DNA of 19,698 bases, taken from positions 1-19,698 of the forward strand of contig CALCJE010000091.1 in the NCBI GenBank assembly GCA_937965665.1, in the 5' to 3' direction. The notes below the pieces were generated by a model. That model did not search any database and was not told the origin of the DNA. It saw only the letters and a list, made by a program, of their open reading frames with translations. This stretch comes from an uncultured Bacteroidales bacterium (GTDB lineage: Bacteria; Bacteroidota; Bacteroidia; Bacteroidales; UBA4417). A program made the position numbers and the translations under genes. Positions 6,956-15,082 of the stretch are shown here, one piece after another (position 1 is the first letter of the stretch; every line of letters starts with the position of its first letter).

Positions 6956-8152
6956 CTAAATTCTTCCGGGGTATACTTTCAGCGCCTCTGCCAGGCATTT
7001 TACAGCATTGCGCAAATCTTCAATTTTAAGTACATAGGCTATGCGGGCTTCATGTTTGCCAAGTCCTGGTGTGGCATAAAAACCCGAAGCCGGAGCCAGC
7101 ATCACCGTTTGTTTTTCATAACTAAATTCCTCCAGCAGCCATTGGCAGAATGTATCGCTGTCATCCACCGGCAGGCTGATAATGGCATAAAAAGCGCCTT
7201 TGGGCTTTGGAGCAAACACCCCCGGTATTTTATTGAGTTCGTCAATCACAAAATCCCGACGTGCAATATATTCATCGTAAACTTCGGTAAAATAGCTGGC
7301 TGGCGTTTTCAGCGAAGCTTCACCAACCACTTGTCCGAGTGATGGCGGGCTGAGCCTTGCCTGGGCATACTTTAACGCTGCCTGTAATATTTCTTTGTTC
7401 CGGGTAACAAGCGCGCCAATGCGTACACCACATTCACTGTAACGCTTCGAAACCGAATCAACCATGATGGCATTATTTTCAAGCCCCTCGAGTTTCATTA
7501 CCGAGTAATGCTCGTTGCCGCCATAACAGAATTCGCGGTAAACTTCATCGGCAATCAGGTATAAATCATGCTTTAAAACCAATTCGCGTAGCTGTTTCAG
7601 TTCGTCGACACTATACAGATAGCCTGTTGGATTGTTGGGATTACAAACCATAATAGCTTTTGTGTGCGGCGTAATTGCTTTTTCAAATTCGCTGATAGCC
7701 GGAAGCGCAAATCCATCCCTGATGGATGAAGTGATTGGTTTTACAACAACTCCGGCAGTCTGGGCAAAAGCATTGTAATTGGTATAAAAAGGTTCGGGTA
7801 TGATGATTTCGTCGCCTGGGTTCATGCACGAAAACATAGCAAACATAATCGCCTCCGAGCCTCCGGTAGTAATCAGGATCTGGTTTTCGTCAACTTTAAT
7901 TCCCTGGCTGGTATAAGTTGCTGCCAATGCCTTGCGGTACGATTCGTTACCTGCCGAATGGCTGTACTCAATCACTTTTCCATCGTAATTCCGGATGGTT
8001 TCAATAGCTACTTCCGGGGTTTTAATATCAGGCTGACCAATGTTGAGGTGGTACACTTTGATACCTCTTTTTTTGGCTGCTTCGGCAAAAGGAACAAGTT
8101 TGCGGATGGGTGATGCGGGCATTTTGAGGCCACGTTGCGAAATGTTTGGCAT
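6956..8152 (-). CDS. PLP-dependent aminotransferase, class I/II
   Basis: A 398-residue cytoplasmic fold-type I aminotransferase. Diagnostic parts in order are NIGQPD (37-42), TTGGSEA (95-101, phosphate contact), NPNNPTG (171-177), ADEVY (201-205, with D202 near the pyridine nitrogen), and VDSVSKRYSECGVRIG (231-246), where K236 forms the Schiff base with PLP and R244 contacts the phosphate. The family includes aspartate and aromatic aminotransferases, and the amino-acid substrate cannot be set from sequence. Length is normal. An exact Bacteroidota -7 box lies 38 bases upstream and a strong terminator lies just after the stop, so it is a single-gene unit. Its neighbours are unrelated. Confidence 0.88.
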   Translation of the reverse strand: MPNISQRGLKMPASPIRKLVPFAEAAKKRGIKVYHLNIGQPDIKTPEVAIETIRNYDGKVIEYSHSAGNESYRKALAATYTSQGIKVDENQILITTGGSEAIMFAMFSCMNPGDEIIIPEPFYTNYNAFAQTAGVVVKPITSSIRDGFALPAISEFEKAITPHTKAIMVCNPNNPTGYLYSVDELKQLRELVLKHDLYLIADEVYREFCYGGNEHYSVMKLEGLENNAIMVDSVSKRYSECGVRIGALVTRNKEILQAALKYAQARLSPPSLGQVVGEASLKTPASYFTEVYDEYIARRDFVIDELNKIPGVFAPKPKGAFYAIISLPVDDSDTFCQWLLEEFSYEKQTVMLAPASGFYATPGLGKHEARIAYVLKIEDLRNAVKCLAEALKVYPGRI

Positions 8153-8189
8153 TACAGTTTATATTTTATTTGTGAATCAAAAAACGGTG

Positions 8190-8197
8190 CAAATGTA
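8190..8197 (-). promoter_or_regulatory. -7 promoter box (TACATTTG) for aminotransferase
   Basis: The minus strand reads TACATTTG, an exact TAnnTTTG match, 37 bases upstream of the ATG at 8152. No convincing -33 TTG at the usual spacing. Confidence 0.5.
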
Positions 8198-8507
8198 AAT
8201 AAATCTGATTCAGTGAATAGAATAATTTACCAGTTTTAAAATTTTATTTACAGCTTGCCCCGAAAGGCTGAAAATCAGCAATCCGAACCATAACGCACCG
8301 GGAAAATGGCAACGCATAGCAGAAGCCAAACCATCGATAAAAACGGGATTACATCTTCTCAATTACCTCAGGTGGCAACTCAAATTACTTCATTTACTGG
8401 TAAACTTTTAAAAATACAAAAGCTGATTCATATTGCCGGGCAAATTTCCCACAGCGTAAAACTGCTTACGGTATAAGAAACCGGCATAATTTTTGAATAA
8501 TAATAAC
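8198..8507. other. Intergenic gap between divergent genes
   Basis: About 310 bases with no believable gene. It is AT-rich with many stops in all frames. It holds only small imperfect repeats, such as TTTAC/GTAAA either side of TG near 8394-8405, and I see no RNA gene or clear operator. The two divergent promoters lie at its ends. Confidence 0.5.
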
Positions 8508-8515
8508 TACTTTTG
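8508..8515 (+). promoter_or_regulatory. -7 promoter box (TACTTTTG) for TlpA-like gene
   Basis: TACTTTTG matches TAnnTTTG exactly, 28 bases before ATG 8544. It overlaps the longer reading frame that begins at 8493, supporting the later start. Confidence 0.6.
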
Positions 8516-8543
8516 TTGCTCAATCATTAACTTCATTTGCAGG

Positions 8544-9671
8544 ATGTATCTTCTCAAAAATAAACTTTTACTGGTTGCTGTATCTGTGTTGGCATTCGGC
8601 TTCTTGTACGCCCAAAAAGCTCCAAACCCCGTTGTGATTAATGGTACCCTGGCTGAAAAAGGTTCCTATACCAAAATCTTCCTCGATACCCTCAACAGCC
8701 AGAATCCATGGATTTTTGCCACAGCTGATATTACTCCGGACGGCAAATTCAGGATCGAAACTTCCATCAGTAAAACAGATATCTTCAGGCTGCGCCTCGA
8801 TGATGAAAATTATATGATGCTGATTCTTTCGCCAGGAGAAAACATCACGCTCAAATCAGAAGGGGCCAAACTTGGTAGCAATACAGTAACCGAGGGTTCC
8901 TTACATACCGGGCTTTTGTATGGCACCATGAACGAATTACAGGGCTTCGAAAGCCGCAAAGCCATGCTGAATAAATATTATAACGATATACAGGCATCAC
9001 CTAAAAGAGATTCGCTGGCCACTGCTATTATCAATAATTTTAATGAAACTGACTCACTGCAGAAAGTCGCACTGAAATCGCGTATGAACAGCCACCCGGC
9101 TTCGCTGGCATGGATATTTTTCCAGGACAAACTCGATATGACCAATGATTTTGACATGATCAACAAAATAGATGCCGCCAATTTCAAAGCTTATCCTGAA
9201 AATCCGTTTGTTATCCAGTATCACCAGCAGGTAGAAATTGAACGAAAAACAGCCATAGGTTCACCTGCCCCGGAAATAGAACTGACGGGTGTTGATGGGA
9301 AACCCCGAAAATTGTCATCGCTTAAAGGCAAAGTGGTGCTGATTGATTTCTGGGCTTCGTGGTGCGGCCCATGCCGGAAAGAAAACCCGAATGTGGTGGC
9401 CATGTATAACAAATACAAGGACAAAGGTTTTGAAGTTTTCAGTGTTTCGCTCGACAAAGACCGCGAAAGCTGGGTAAAAGCCATTGCCAAAGACAACCTC
9501 AGCTGGCCAAACCATGTAAGCGACCTTAAATACTGGAAATCAGCTGGTGCCGTAACTTATGGCGTTACATCCATTCCTTTCACCGTATTGGTTGATAAAA
9601 AAGGAAAGATTGTGGCTAAAAAATTACGCGGCGAGGAACTCGAAAATAAAGTCGGCGAACTTCTGAAATAG
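8544..9671 (+). CDS. TlpA-like thioredoxin-fold protein with DUF4369-like N-terminus
   Basis: A 375-residue exported thiol-disulfide oxidoreductase of the TlpA/ResA/AhpC-TSA type. Residues 1-23 form a Sec signal peptide with likely cleavage after LYA. Residues about 28-120 form a beta-rich domain like DUF4369, and about 130-230 are a helical linker. The thioredoxin domain covers about 238-375, with FWASWCGPCRKENP around the WCGPC active site at 273-277 and the cis-proline segment TSIPFT (P345). The likely role is disulfide reduction in the periplasm, for example in cytochrome or envelope protein maturation, but the partner is unknown. The start is chosen at MYLLKNK because it gives a clean signal peptide and follows the promoter. 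The convergent cyclase gene ends only 9 bases away with no terminator between them. Confidence 0.88.
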   Translation: MYLLKNKLLLVAVSVLAFGFLYAQKAPNPVVINGTLAEKGSYTKIFLDTLNSQNPWIFATADITPDGKFRIETSISKTDIFRLRLDDENYMMLILSPGENITLKSEGAKLGSNTVTEGSLHTGLLYGTMNELQGFESRKAMLNKYYNDIQASPKRDSLATAIINNFNETDSLQKVALKSRMNSHPASLAWIFFQDKLDMTNDFDMINKIDAANFKAYPENPFVIQYHQQVEIERKTAIGSPAPEIELTGVDGKPRKLSSLKGKVVLIDFWASWCGPCRKENPNVVAMYNKYKDKGFEVFSVSLDKDRESWVKAIAKDNLSWPNHVSDLKYWKSAGAVTYGVTSIPFTVLVDKKGKIVAKKLRGEELENKVGELLK

Positions 9672-9680
9672 GCTGCTGTT

Positions 9681-10301
9681 CTAGCCTGCAATTACACCAA
9701 CGGCCCTGATCAACGAGGCTTCTGCTTCTATTTTAAGCGGGAAAGCCATAAAAGTCACTTGCTTCTGCCCTACCAATGCGCCGAGGTTATTGAGGTTTTC
9801 GACCAGGAACCGACCTTCTTTCAGATAAATGGAATGAAACGCGAAAGGCGCTTTATCGGGCGAAGGTGAATCAAAACCTGCAATCCGCACATTGGCTTTC
9901 AGCAAAGCTTCGGCAATACGGTTTTCAAATACAGGATAATCGGTATAGTAATTGGCCAATCCCCAGTGTTTACTATACCCGGTATGGAACAAAATGATTT
10001 TAAATTCGTCGAAGATCTGTTCCCACTCAGCTTGCATCGCAATTACATTCTTACCACTTACATCGATTACTGCAGCTGGTCCCGCAAACATTTCGACCGG
10101 ATAAGTATCGATACTGATGGTACCTGATTTGGCATGAAATGGAGCATCTATATGCGTTCCGGTATGCATATTGGATTCGAGGCGATGGGTAACATAGGCT
10201 ACCTCTTCGGGCAAAATATCGCGCAGCACCGAAGGCTCTGTTTCGCCCGGAAACACCGGCATGCCATGCCTTATGGTATGCGACAGATCAATATATTTCA
10301 T
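9681..10301 (-). CDS. Cyclase family protein (kynurenine formamidase-like)
   Basis: A 206-residue member of the metal-dependent cyclase/KynB superfamily. The metal-site motif HTGTHIDAPFH is at residues 46-56, matching HxGTHxDxPxH, and the N-terminus MKYIDLSHTI with MPVFPG (14-19) is typical. C-terminal signs include GFDSPSPDK and an H-S-I-Y-L element. Characterised members hydrolyse N-formylkynurenine or related amides, and others are isatin hydrolases or of unknown substrate. No tryptophan-degradation gene is near, so I do not assign kynB. The gene lies 99 bases downstream of the Cas4-like nuclease on the same strand and may share its transcript. An off-consensus -7-like sequence (TAAAATTTG, one extra base) at 10319-10327 could be an own promoter. 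Confidence 0.8.
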   Translation of the reverse strand: MKYIDLSHTIRHGMPVFPGETEPSVLRDILPEEVAYVTHRLESNMHTGTHIDAPFHAKSGTISIDTYPVEMFAGPAAVIDVSGKNVIAMQAEWEQIFDEFKIILFHTGYSKHWGLANYYTDYPVFENRIAEALLKANVRIAGFDSPSPDKAPFAFHSIYLKEGRFLVENLNNLGALVGQKQVTFMAFPLKIEAEASLIRAVGVIAG

Positions 10302-10400
10302 AATATTTTCGAGTTGTCAAATTTTATAATCCCGGAAAAGCTATTCACTATCATCCCCACTCATGCAAAGACAATCCCTTCTCCCCTCGCCCATTCACCT

Positions 10401-11108
10401 TCACCCAACACCCTCAACCAACTTCTGCTGTTCCTCTTTTGTGATTTTTTTCCAGCAAACGCCCCTGAAATCGCAGGGATAAGGCTTCATGCAGTGTACT
10501 CCAGGCTGAATATCGGGCGACTTATCACGTTTCAGCACATCAACCATTCCAAGGATATTTTCATGAACGGTCTGTTCATTCAACTCGCATTGCGCTGTTA
10601 CATCAGTAAAAACAAACATTTCGCGCAAATCAGCAGTCTCGTCGAGCGCCACTTCGGCATTGCGGTGAACCAGGAAAAATTTTTCCGGCTTCAGGCCTGA
10701 GCCATTCAGCACATGGTATTGCAGAAAAGCATCATTATAATAAACCTCGCTCAGCGCCAGGCTGCTTTTTACCTCGTAGGCATGATATCGTTCACCTTGT
10801 TTCACCAGGATATCAAGAGCGACAATCACATCGTCGGCAATGAAACAGGCTTCATAAATTACGGGGCAGCCCTCGCTGATGAGTTGGGCTGTTTTTTCAG
10901 CTGATGCATTACCGGGACGCGATAAGGCCACGCCACCCGGGAAAAGTTGCTGGGCAATTTTACCCACTGCATGCCCCCTGGCAAATTTGGCCAGCTGCTC
11001 CTCAGTGATCTTATCACGCAGGTACGGCCTGAATTTGTTAAGGTACAACGATTTATGGCATTGAAGTCCACGGATAAAGGTAGACTTTGAAAGACTATAT
11101 TCAGGCAT
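10401..11108 (-). CDS. Stand-alone Cas4/RecB-like nuclease with iron-sulfur cysteines (DUF2779-like)
   Basis: A 235-residue PD-(D/E)XK nuclease-fold protein. Core residues are visible: H46 in RGHAVG, E86 in YEACF, D99 in VALDILV, and E112-V-K114 in YEVKSS, followed by Q130-Y131. C17 (GLQCHKSLYL) pairs with C206, C212 and C218 (HCMKPYPCDFRGVC) in the Cas4/AddB spacing, which suggests a [4Fe-4S] cluster. The N- and C-terminal motifs resemble the front half of DUF2779 proteins, which are usually longer (often over 400 residues), so this may be a short form. Known relatives act on single-stranded or free DNA ends, but no biochemical activity can be assigned here. There is no CRISPR array or cas1/cas2 in the window. 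An exact -7 box lies 17 bases upstream. Confidence 0.8.
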   Translation of the reverse strand: MPEYSLSKSTFIRGLQCHKSLYLNKFRPYLRDKITEEQLAKFARGHAVGKIAQQLFPGGVALSRPGNASAEKTAQLISEGCPVIYEACFIADDVIVALDILVKQGERYHAYEVKSSLALSEVYYNDAFLQYHVLNGSGLKPEKFFLVHRNAEVALDETADLREMFVFTDVTAQCELNEQTVHENILGMVDVLKRDKSPDIQPGVHCMKPYPCDFRGVCWKKITKEEQQKLVEGVG

Positions 11109-11125
11109 TGCTATTTTTTTGAGAA

Positions 11126-11133
11126 CAAAAGTA
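11126..11133 (-). promoter_or_regulatory. -7 promoter box (TACTTTTG) for Cas4-like gene
   Basis: On the minus strand TACTTTTG matches TAnnTTTG exactly, 17 bases upstream of the ATG at 11108, giving a short leader of about 10 bases. Confidence 0.5.
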
Positions 11134-11201
11134 GCCTTTTAGCTTGAAGAATAAAATACTGAACGGATTCAATCAAAATCGGTCAGCGCAAGCTGGCAAA
11201 A

Positions 11202-11238
11202 AAAAAGCCTTGCTCCGGAATAGGGAACAAGGCTTTTT
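11202..11238 (-). terminator. Rho-independent terminator after M3 peptidase gene
   Basis: AAAAAGCCTTG (11202-11212) and CAAGGCTTTTT (11228-11238) form an 11-bp stem with a 15-base loop. On the minus strand the stem is followed by a long T-run. It lies 16 bases after the M3 stop at 11255 and separates that gene from the Cas4-like gene. Confidence 0.85.
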
Positions 11239-11254
11239 GGGCATTTCAGAAAAG

Positions 11255-13369
11255 TTATTTTAACCCACGGCGTTTCAACAATGGATCTAATGATGGTTCC
11301 TGGCCCCTGAATTTTTTATATTGTGTCATTCCTTCGTCATCACCTGATTCGGCCAGGCAATATTTGCGGAATTTAGCAGCAAGTTCGGGATTAAAAATGT
11401 TACCCGACTGTTTGAAATAATCGAAAGCGTCGGCATCGAGAACCGCAGCCCAGATATAAACATAATAACCGGCCGAGTATCCATCGCCACTGAAAATATG
11501 GGCAAAATATGTTGAGCGGTAGCGAGGCAGTATTTCAGGTATCAGGCCTGCTTTATCCATGGAGGCTTTTTCGAAAGCAGCAGGATCAACTTTTGCGGGA
11601 GCCGGAAGCTTATGATAATCGAGGTCGAGTATAGAAGCTGCCAGGTATTCAACGGTTACAAAGCCCTGGTTGAAAAGACCACTTTTCTCAATTTTTTCAA
11701 TAAGCTTATCAGGAATAACTTCACCCGTTTTGTAGTGTTTGGCATACATGCGGAGTACTTCTGGTTCACCTGCCCAGTTTTCCATCACCTGCGAAGGAAG
11801 TTCAACATAATCGCGGGGAACACTTCCTGCTGTGCGGTTATATTTACCTAAAGTGAATAATCCGTGCAGTGCATGACCAAATTCGTGAAACAAGGTAGTA
11901 GTTTCATCCCAGTTAAGTAAAGCAGGAACATCGCCTGTTGGAGGAGTAAAATTACAAACCATCGAAATGATGGGATCTACTTTTTTACCGTTTTCCCATC
12001 CGGCCGACTGGAAATCAGTGCACCAGGCACCGCCACGTTTTTCGGCTCTTGGGTGATAATCGAGGTAAAGAATTCCGAGGTGCGAACCATCGGCTTCTTT
12101 TACTTCATAAGTTTCAACATCCTTCTGATAAATAGGCAGGTTGGTAACTTTGGTAAATGTGATGCCATACAATTTACCGGCAACACCAAACATTCCGTTG
12201 CGTACGTTTTCGAGGCTGAAATAGGGCTTCAGCTCATTTTCATCGAGATCATATTTTTGTTTGCGCAGTTTTTCAGCATAATACCACCAATCCCACGACT
12301 GCAGTTTAAAGTTGGCACCTTCGGCATCAGCAATTTTCTGCATTTCCGACAATTCCGCTTTTGCAACCGGCAGTGAAGCTACCATCAGTTTATTGAGGAA
12401 TGCATCAACGGCAGCGGGAGTTTTAGCCATGTTTTCTTCAATTACATAAGCAGCGAAGTTGTCGAAACCCAGCAATTTGGCTTTTTCGGCCCTGAGCCTG
12501 ACAATATCAGCTACCAGCGCTTTGTTGTCGTTGGCATTGTTGTTATCGCCGCGCATAAAGTATCCCCTGTAAATCTTCTCGCGGAGTTCCCTGTTTTTCG
12601 CATACTGCAGGAAAGGAATAAGGCTGGGCTTGGCCAATGTAAAAACCCATTTGCCTTTGTTGCCGGTTTTTCCGGCTTCTTCGGCAGCAGCCGAAATAAC
12701 ATCAGCAGGCAACCCGTCGAGATCTGCCTTATTTTCAACTACCAGCTTGAAATTCTTATTGGTTTCAGCCAGCAGGTTATCACCAAATTTAAGCGACTTC
12801 ATAGCAAGTTCCTCGTTAATCTTGCGTAACTGGTCCTGCTGCTCTTTGGTTAAATTAGCACCCCGGCGTTCGAAATCGCGGTAATATTTTTCAACAGCTC
12901 TTACTTGCTGCGCATCAAGTTTCAGATCGTTCCGTTTGTCGTAAATCGCTTTGATACGGGCAAACAACTTAGGATTCATCGAAACGTCATCATTATGTTT
13001 CGAGAGTAAAGGCGATACTTTTGCAGCAATATCCTGCAACTGATCGTTGGTATTTGCCTCGGTCATGTTAAAAAACACTTTGCTAACCCGGGTAAGCACC
13101 TTGCCAGATTTATCAAAAGGCAGAATTGTGTTTTCAAAAGTAGGTTCTTCAGCATTGTCGGCAATAGCCGCAATTTCAGCATCGTGTTGTTTTATGCCTT
13201 CAATAAATGCCGGCATATAATCAGTACTGTCGATCTGGTCGAAAGGCGGGACCTGGAAAGGAGTTGAGTACTCCTTAAAGAAAGGATTTTCCTTCATTTT
13301 TTTTTCATTCTTACAGGCTGACAGTGCAACAGCGGTTATTACTGCCAGCAGAATAATAATTTTTTTCAT
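11255..13369 (-). CDS. dcp: M3 family oligopeptidase / dipeptidyl carboxypeptidase-like lipoprotein
   Basis: A 704-residue zinc peptidase of the thimet oligopeptidase (M3) family. The metal site HEFGH is at 495-499 within LFHEFGHALHGLF, with E523 in DYVELPSQ as the probable third ligand. The sequence after the metal site (GLFTLGKY then PRDYVELPSQ) is closer to Dcp than to OpdA/PrlC, hence the dcp suggestion. Residues 1-19 form a lipoprotein signal (ALSAC, C19), followed by acidic and lysine-rich residues, so the enzyme is probably tethered in the periplasm, unlike cytoplasmic Dcp. It likely trims peptides to dipeptides or short oligopeptides. Length fits the family. It has a canonical promoter and its own terminator, so it is a single-gene unit. 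Confidence 0.88.
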   Translation of the reverse strand: MKKIIILLAVITAVALSACKNEKKMKENPFFKEYSTPFQVPPFDQIDSTDYMPAFIEGIKQHDAEIAAIADNAEEPTFENTILPFDKSGKVLTRVSKVFFNMTEANTNDQLQDIAAKVSPLLSKHNDDVSMNPKLFARIKAIYDKRNDLKLDAQQVRAVEKYYRDFERRGANLTKEQQDQLRKINEELAMKSLKFGDNLLAETNKNFKLVVENKADLDGLPADVISAAAEEAGKTGNKGKWVFTLAKPSLIPFLQYAKNRELREKIYRGYFMRGDNNNANDNKALVADIVRLRAEKAKLLGFDNFAAYVIEENMAKTPAAVDAFLNKLMVASLPVAKAELSEMQKIADAEGANFKLQSWDWWYYAEKLRKQKYDLDENELKPYFSLENVRNGMFGVAGKLYGITFTKVTNLPIYQKDVETYEVKEADGSHLGILYLDYHPRAEKRGGAWCTDFQSAGWENGKKVDPIISMVCNFTPPTGDVPALLNWDETTTLFHEFGHALHGLFTLGKYNRTAGSVPRDYVELPSQVMENWAGEPEVLRMYAKHYKTGEVIPDKLIEKIEKSGLFNQGFVTVEYLAASILDLDYHKLPAPAKVDPAAFEKASMDKAGLIPEILPRYRSTYFAHIFSGDGYSAGYYVYIWAAVLDADAFDYFKQSGNIFNPELAAKFRKYCLAESGDDEGMTQYKKFRGQEPSLDPLLKRRGLK

Positions 13370-13422
13370 AAGGGGCTTTTTGAGAATAGGTTAGAGGTTT
13401 GTGTTTGTTTGTTTCAGGTGGG

Positions 13423-13452
13423 CAAATTTATATTGTTAATTTATACATGCAA
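13423..13452 (-). promoter_or_regulatory. Canonical Bacteroidota promoter of M3 peptidase gene
   Basis: On the minus strand, TTG (plus-strand CAA at 13450-13452), a 19-base spacer and TAAATTTG (13423-13430) form the best-spaced consensus promoter in the window. Transcription should start near 13416, leaving about a 45-base leader. Confidence 0.75.
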
Positions 13453-13914
13453 GTGTAATCAGAAAAAAAAGATTACACCGGCTTATGGAATTTTACAGGG
13501 TTTGGCATCTATTACTAAAAAGCCGGAAAAACCACTATTAAAAAAGTTACTGGAATGTAGAATCCACAATAAAAATAAGTAATAGGAATAGCCTCACAAG
13601 CTGAAAAATGCTGATGCAAATCCCGGAATATCATCATTGAAACAGGCTACAAAAAGCAATGAATCAAATGATATTTATCAAGTTATGAAAAAAAAGTTTA
13701 ATACTTTGAAAAAAAAATTACTTTTGCAGCCGCTCATAAAACAGGAAACTTTAAAAATTACTAATTTTGATGGCTCTGTTTGGCGGGAAACTAGGTATAA
13801 ATGGTTAAAAGTAAATCATAACCGGTGATATTTAAGTCAGCATCATTCATTTAAAAATGAGAATTTTACAAGTGACAGATTGTATGGTAGAAAAGCAGAA
13901 ACAAGGTAGGCAAT
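13453..13914. other. Intergenic region upstream of the TonB-associated genes
   Basis: About 460 bases with no convincing gene. A 63-codon frame at 13637-13828 runs straight through the probable promoter at 13719-13726 and resembles no family. It is very A/T-rich, with runs of A near 13688-13717. A transcript starting near 13733 would carry a leader of about 180 bases before ATG 13915, long for this genome. I see no riboswitch or RNA gene I can name. Confidence 0.5.
13719..13726 (+). promoter_or_regulatory. -7 promoter box (TACTTTTG), probable promoter of the 70-residue protein operon
   Basis: TACTTTTG is an exact TAnnTTTG match preceded by an A-rich tract. There is no TTG at the usual spacing (one lies only 10 bases upstream). 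It is the nearest exact box to the genes at 13915-16813. Confidence 0.4.
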
Positions 13915-14127
13915 ATGTTTAGCAGTGGTTGGTTTGCAAAATTTATGATTTACTTCGGGTACTTAATGTGTGTCATTTATGTATGCCTGGGCCTTGTGCT
14001 ATTGTTAACTGATGTTTTTCCGGTTAAGCCACCTGCATTAAAGTTCTCTTTTTCATTATTCCTTATAGCTTACGGTTTTTTCAGATTGGCAAAACTGGTC
14101 ACAAAGAAAACAGAACCTAACGATTAA
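13915..14127 (+). CDS. Small two-helix membrane protein, unknown function
   Basis: A 70-residue protein with two predicted membrane helices, about residues 8-31 (FMIYFGYLMCVIYVCLGLVL) and 40-58 (ALKFSFSLFLIAYGFFRLAK), and a charged tail ending KTEPND. I recognise no family. AAGGTAGG at 13903-13910 is a plausible ribosome-binding site. The stop overlaps the start of the next gene's Shine-Dalgarno sequence, and the gap to the PstS-like gene is 13 bases, so translation is probably coupled. Its place at the head of a TonB-linked gene set suggests an inner-membrane accessory role, but that is inference. Confidence 0.7.
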   Translation: MFSSGWFAKFMIYFGYLMCVIYVCLGLVLLLTDVFPVKPPALKFSFSLFLIAYGFFRLAKLVTKKTEPND

Positions 14128-14140
14128 AGGAGGAATAAAT

Positions 14141-15082
14141 ATGAAACGTAATTTCCTGTATTCAATTCTTGGCTTTACGATGCTCGCGCTTCTGGCATCA
14201 TCCTGCCACAATCCCATGGGTGTTCAGCCTCTTAACGAGACACCGACACGTGGAAAAATCAAAATAAGTGTTGATGAATCATTCCAGCTGCTGTACGACA
14301 CTCAGCTTTTTACCTTTGAGTCGTTGTATGTAAATGCCAAAATAACAGCTGCTTACAAGCCTGAAACCGAGGTACTGGCAGATTTTATGAATGATTCGGT
14401 GCGGACAGTGGTTCTTACACGCGATCTGACCCAGGCCGAAAAGGACTTACTGCTTTCGCAGAAATATGTTGCACGAACCACCAAAGTAGCTCATGATGCT
14501 TTGGCGCTCATCGTTAACAAATCAAATCCGGATTCATTATTATTAGATATACAGTTCGCGGATATTTTGCGGGGGAAAACCACATCATGGAAACAACTGA
14601 ATAACAAATCGGCTGATATTCCGATCAACGTGGTATTCGATAACAATAAATCGGGAAATGTCCGCTACTTCCGCGAAAAGTTCTCACTTACAGGCAATTT
14701 TCCCAAAAACTGTTTCGCAGTGAACAGCAATGCTGAAGTTATAAAATATGTGAAAGAAAACAAGAGTGCCCTGGGTATCATAAGTGTTAACTGGATCAGC
14801 GACACGCAGGACAGCATATCAGAAAAATTCCTTCAGGATGTGCGTATTGTAGAGGTTGGAACAGACCCGCTAAACTATTGTAAACCATACCAGGGTTACA
14901 TTGCCGATGGTTCATATCCCTTTTGCCGCGATGTTTATATGATCGGCAGAGAAACATTTTCAGGTCTTGGCACGGGTTTTGCTTCTTTTGTAGCAGGAGA
15001 CCAGGGGCAAAGAATCGTACTAAAATCAGGACTAGTACCTGCAACCATGCCTATCAGACTCATAGAAATAAAAAAAGACTAA
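14141..15082 (+). CDS. PstS-like substrate-binding lipoprotein
   Basis: A 313-residue exported lipoprotein. Residues 1-21 are a signal peptide with C22 after ASS. The mature part looks like a PstS/PBP-like type 2 binding fold: an early KIKISVDESF strand-turn (43-52), VVLTRDLTQ (93-101), an ADILRGKTTSW segment, and DNNKSGNVRYF where classical PstS has a Ser-Gly-Thr phosphate contact. The usual glycine/serine-rich phosphate loops are poorly kept, so phosphate binding is doubtful. No pstC/A/B or phoU follows. Instead TPR and exbB/exbD/tonB genes come next, an arrangement I recall from other Bacteroidota. A strong Shine-Dalgarno AGGAGG (14128-14133) lies 7 bases before ATG. Function is unknown, perhaps an envelope scaffold or sensor for the TonB complex. 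Confidence 0.75.
   Translation: MKRNFLYSILGFTMLALLASSCHNPMGVQPLNETPTRGKIKISVDESFQLLYDTQLFTFESLYVNAKITAAYKPETEVLADFMNDSVRTVVLTRDLTQAEKDLLLSQKYVARTTKVAHDALALIVNKSNPDSLLLDIQFADILRGKTTSWKQLNNKSADIPINVVFDNNKSGNVRYFREKFSLTGNFPKNCFAVNSNAEVIKYVKENKSALGIISVNWISDTQDSISEKFLQDVRIVEVGTDPLNYCKPYQGYIADGSYPFCRDVYMIGRETFSGLGTGFASFVAGDQGQRIVLKSGLVPATMPIRLIEIKKD

Noticed and set aside
8493..8543. N-terminal extension of the TlpA-like protein
   Set aside because: It contains the -7 box at 8508-8515 and would bury the signal peptide.
10360..10436. Pyrimidine-rich stretch near the end of the Cas4-like gene
   Set aside because: Noted as a possible repeat or triplex-forming tract, but it has no regular unit or inverted structure and partly codes for the protein's C-terminus.
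10134..10700. 188-codon plus-strand frame
   Set aside because: It is antisense to the cyclase and Cas4-like genes, both of which carry clear family motifs, and it has no recognisable family.
13637..13828. 63-codon plus-strand frame in the gap before the small membrane protein
   Set aside because: Lysine-rich translation of A-rich DNA that spans a likely promoter, with no family resemblance and no ribosome-binding site.
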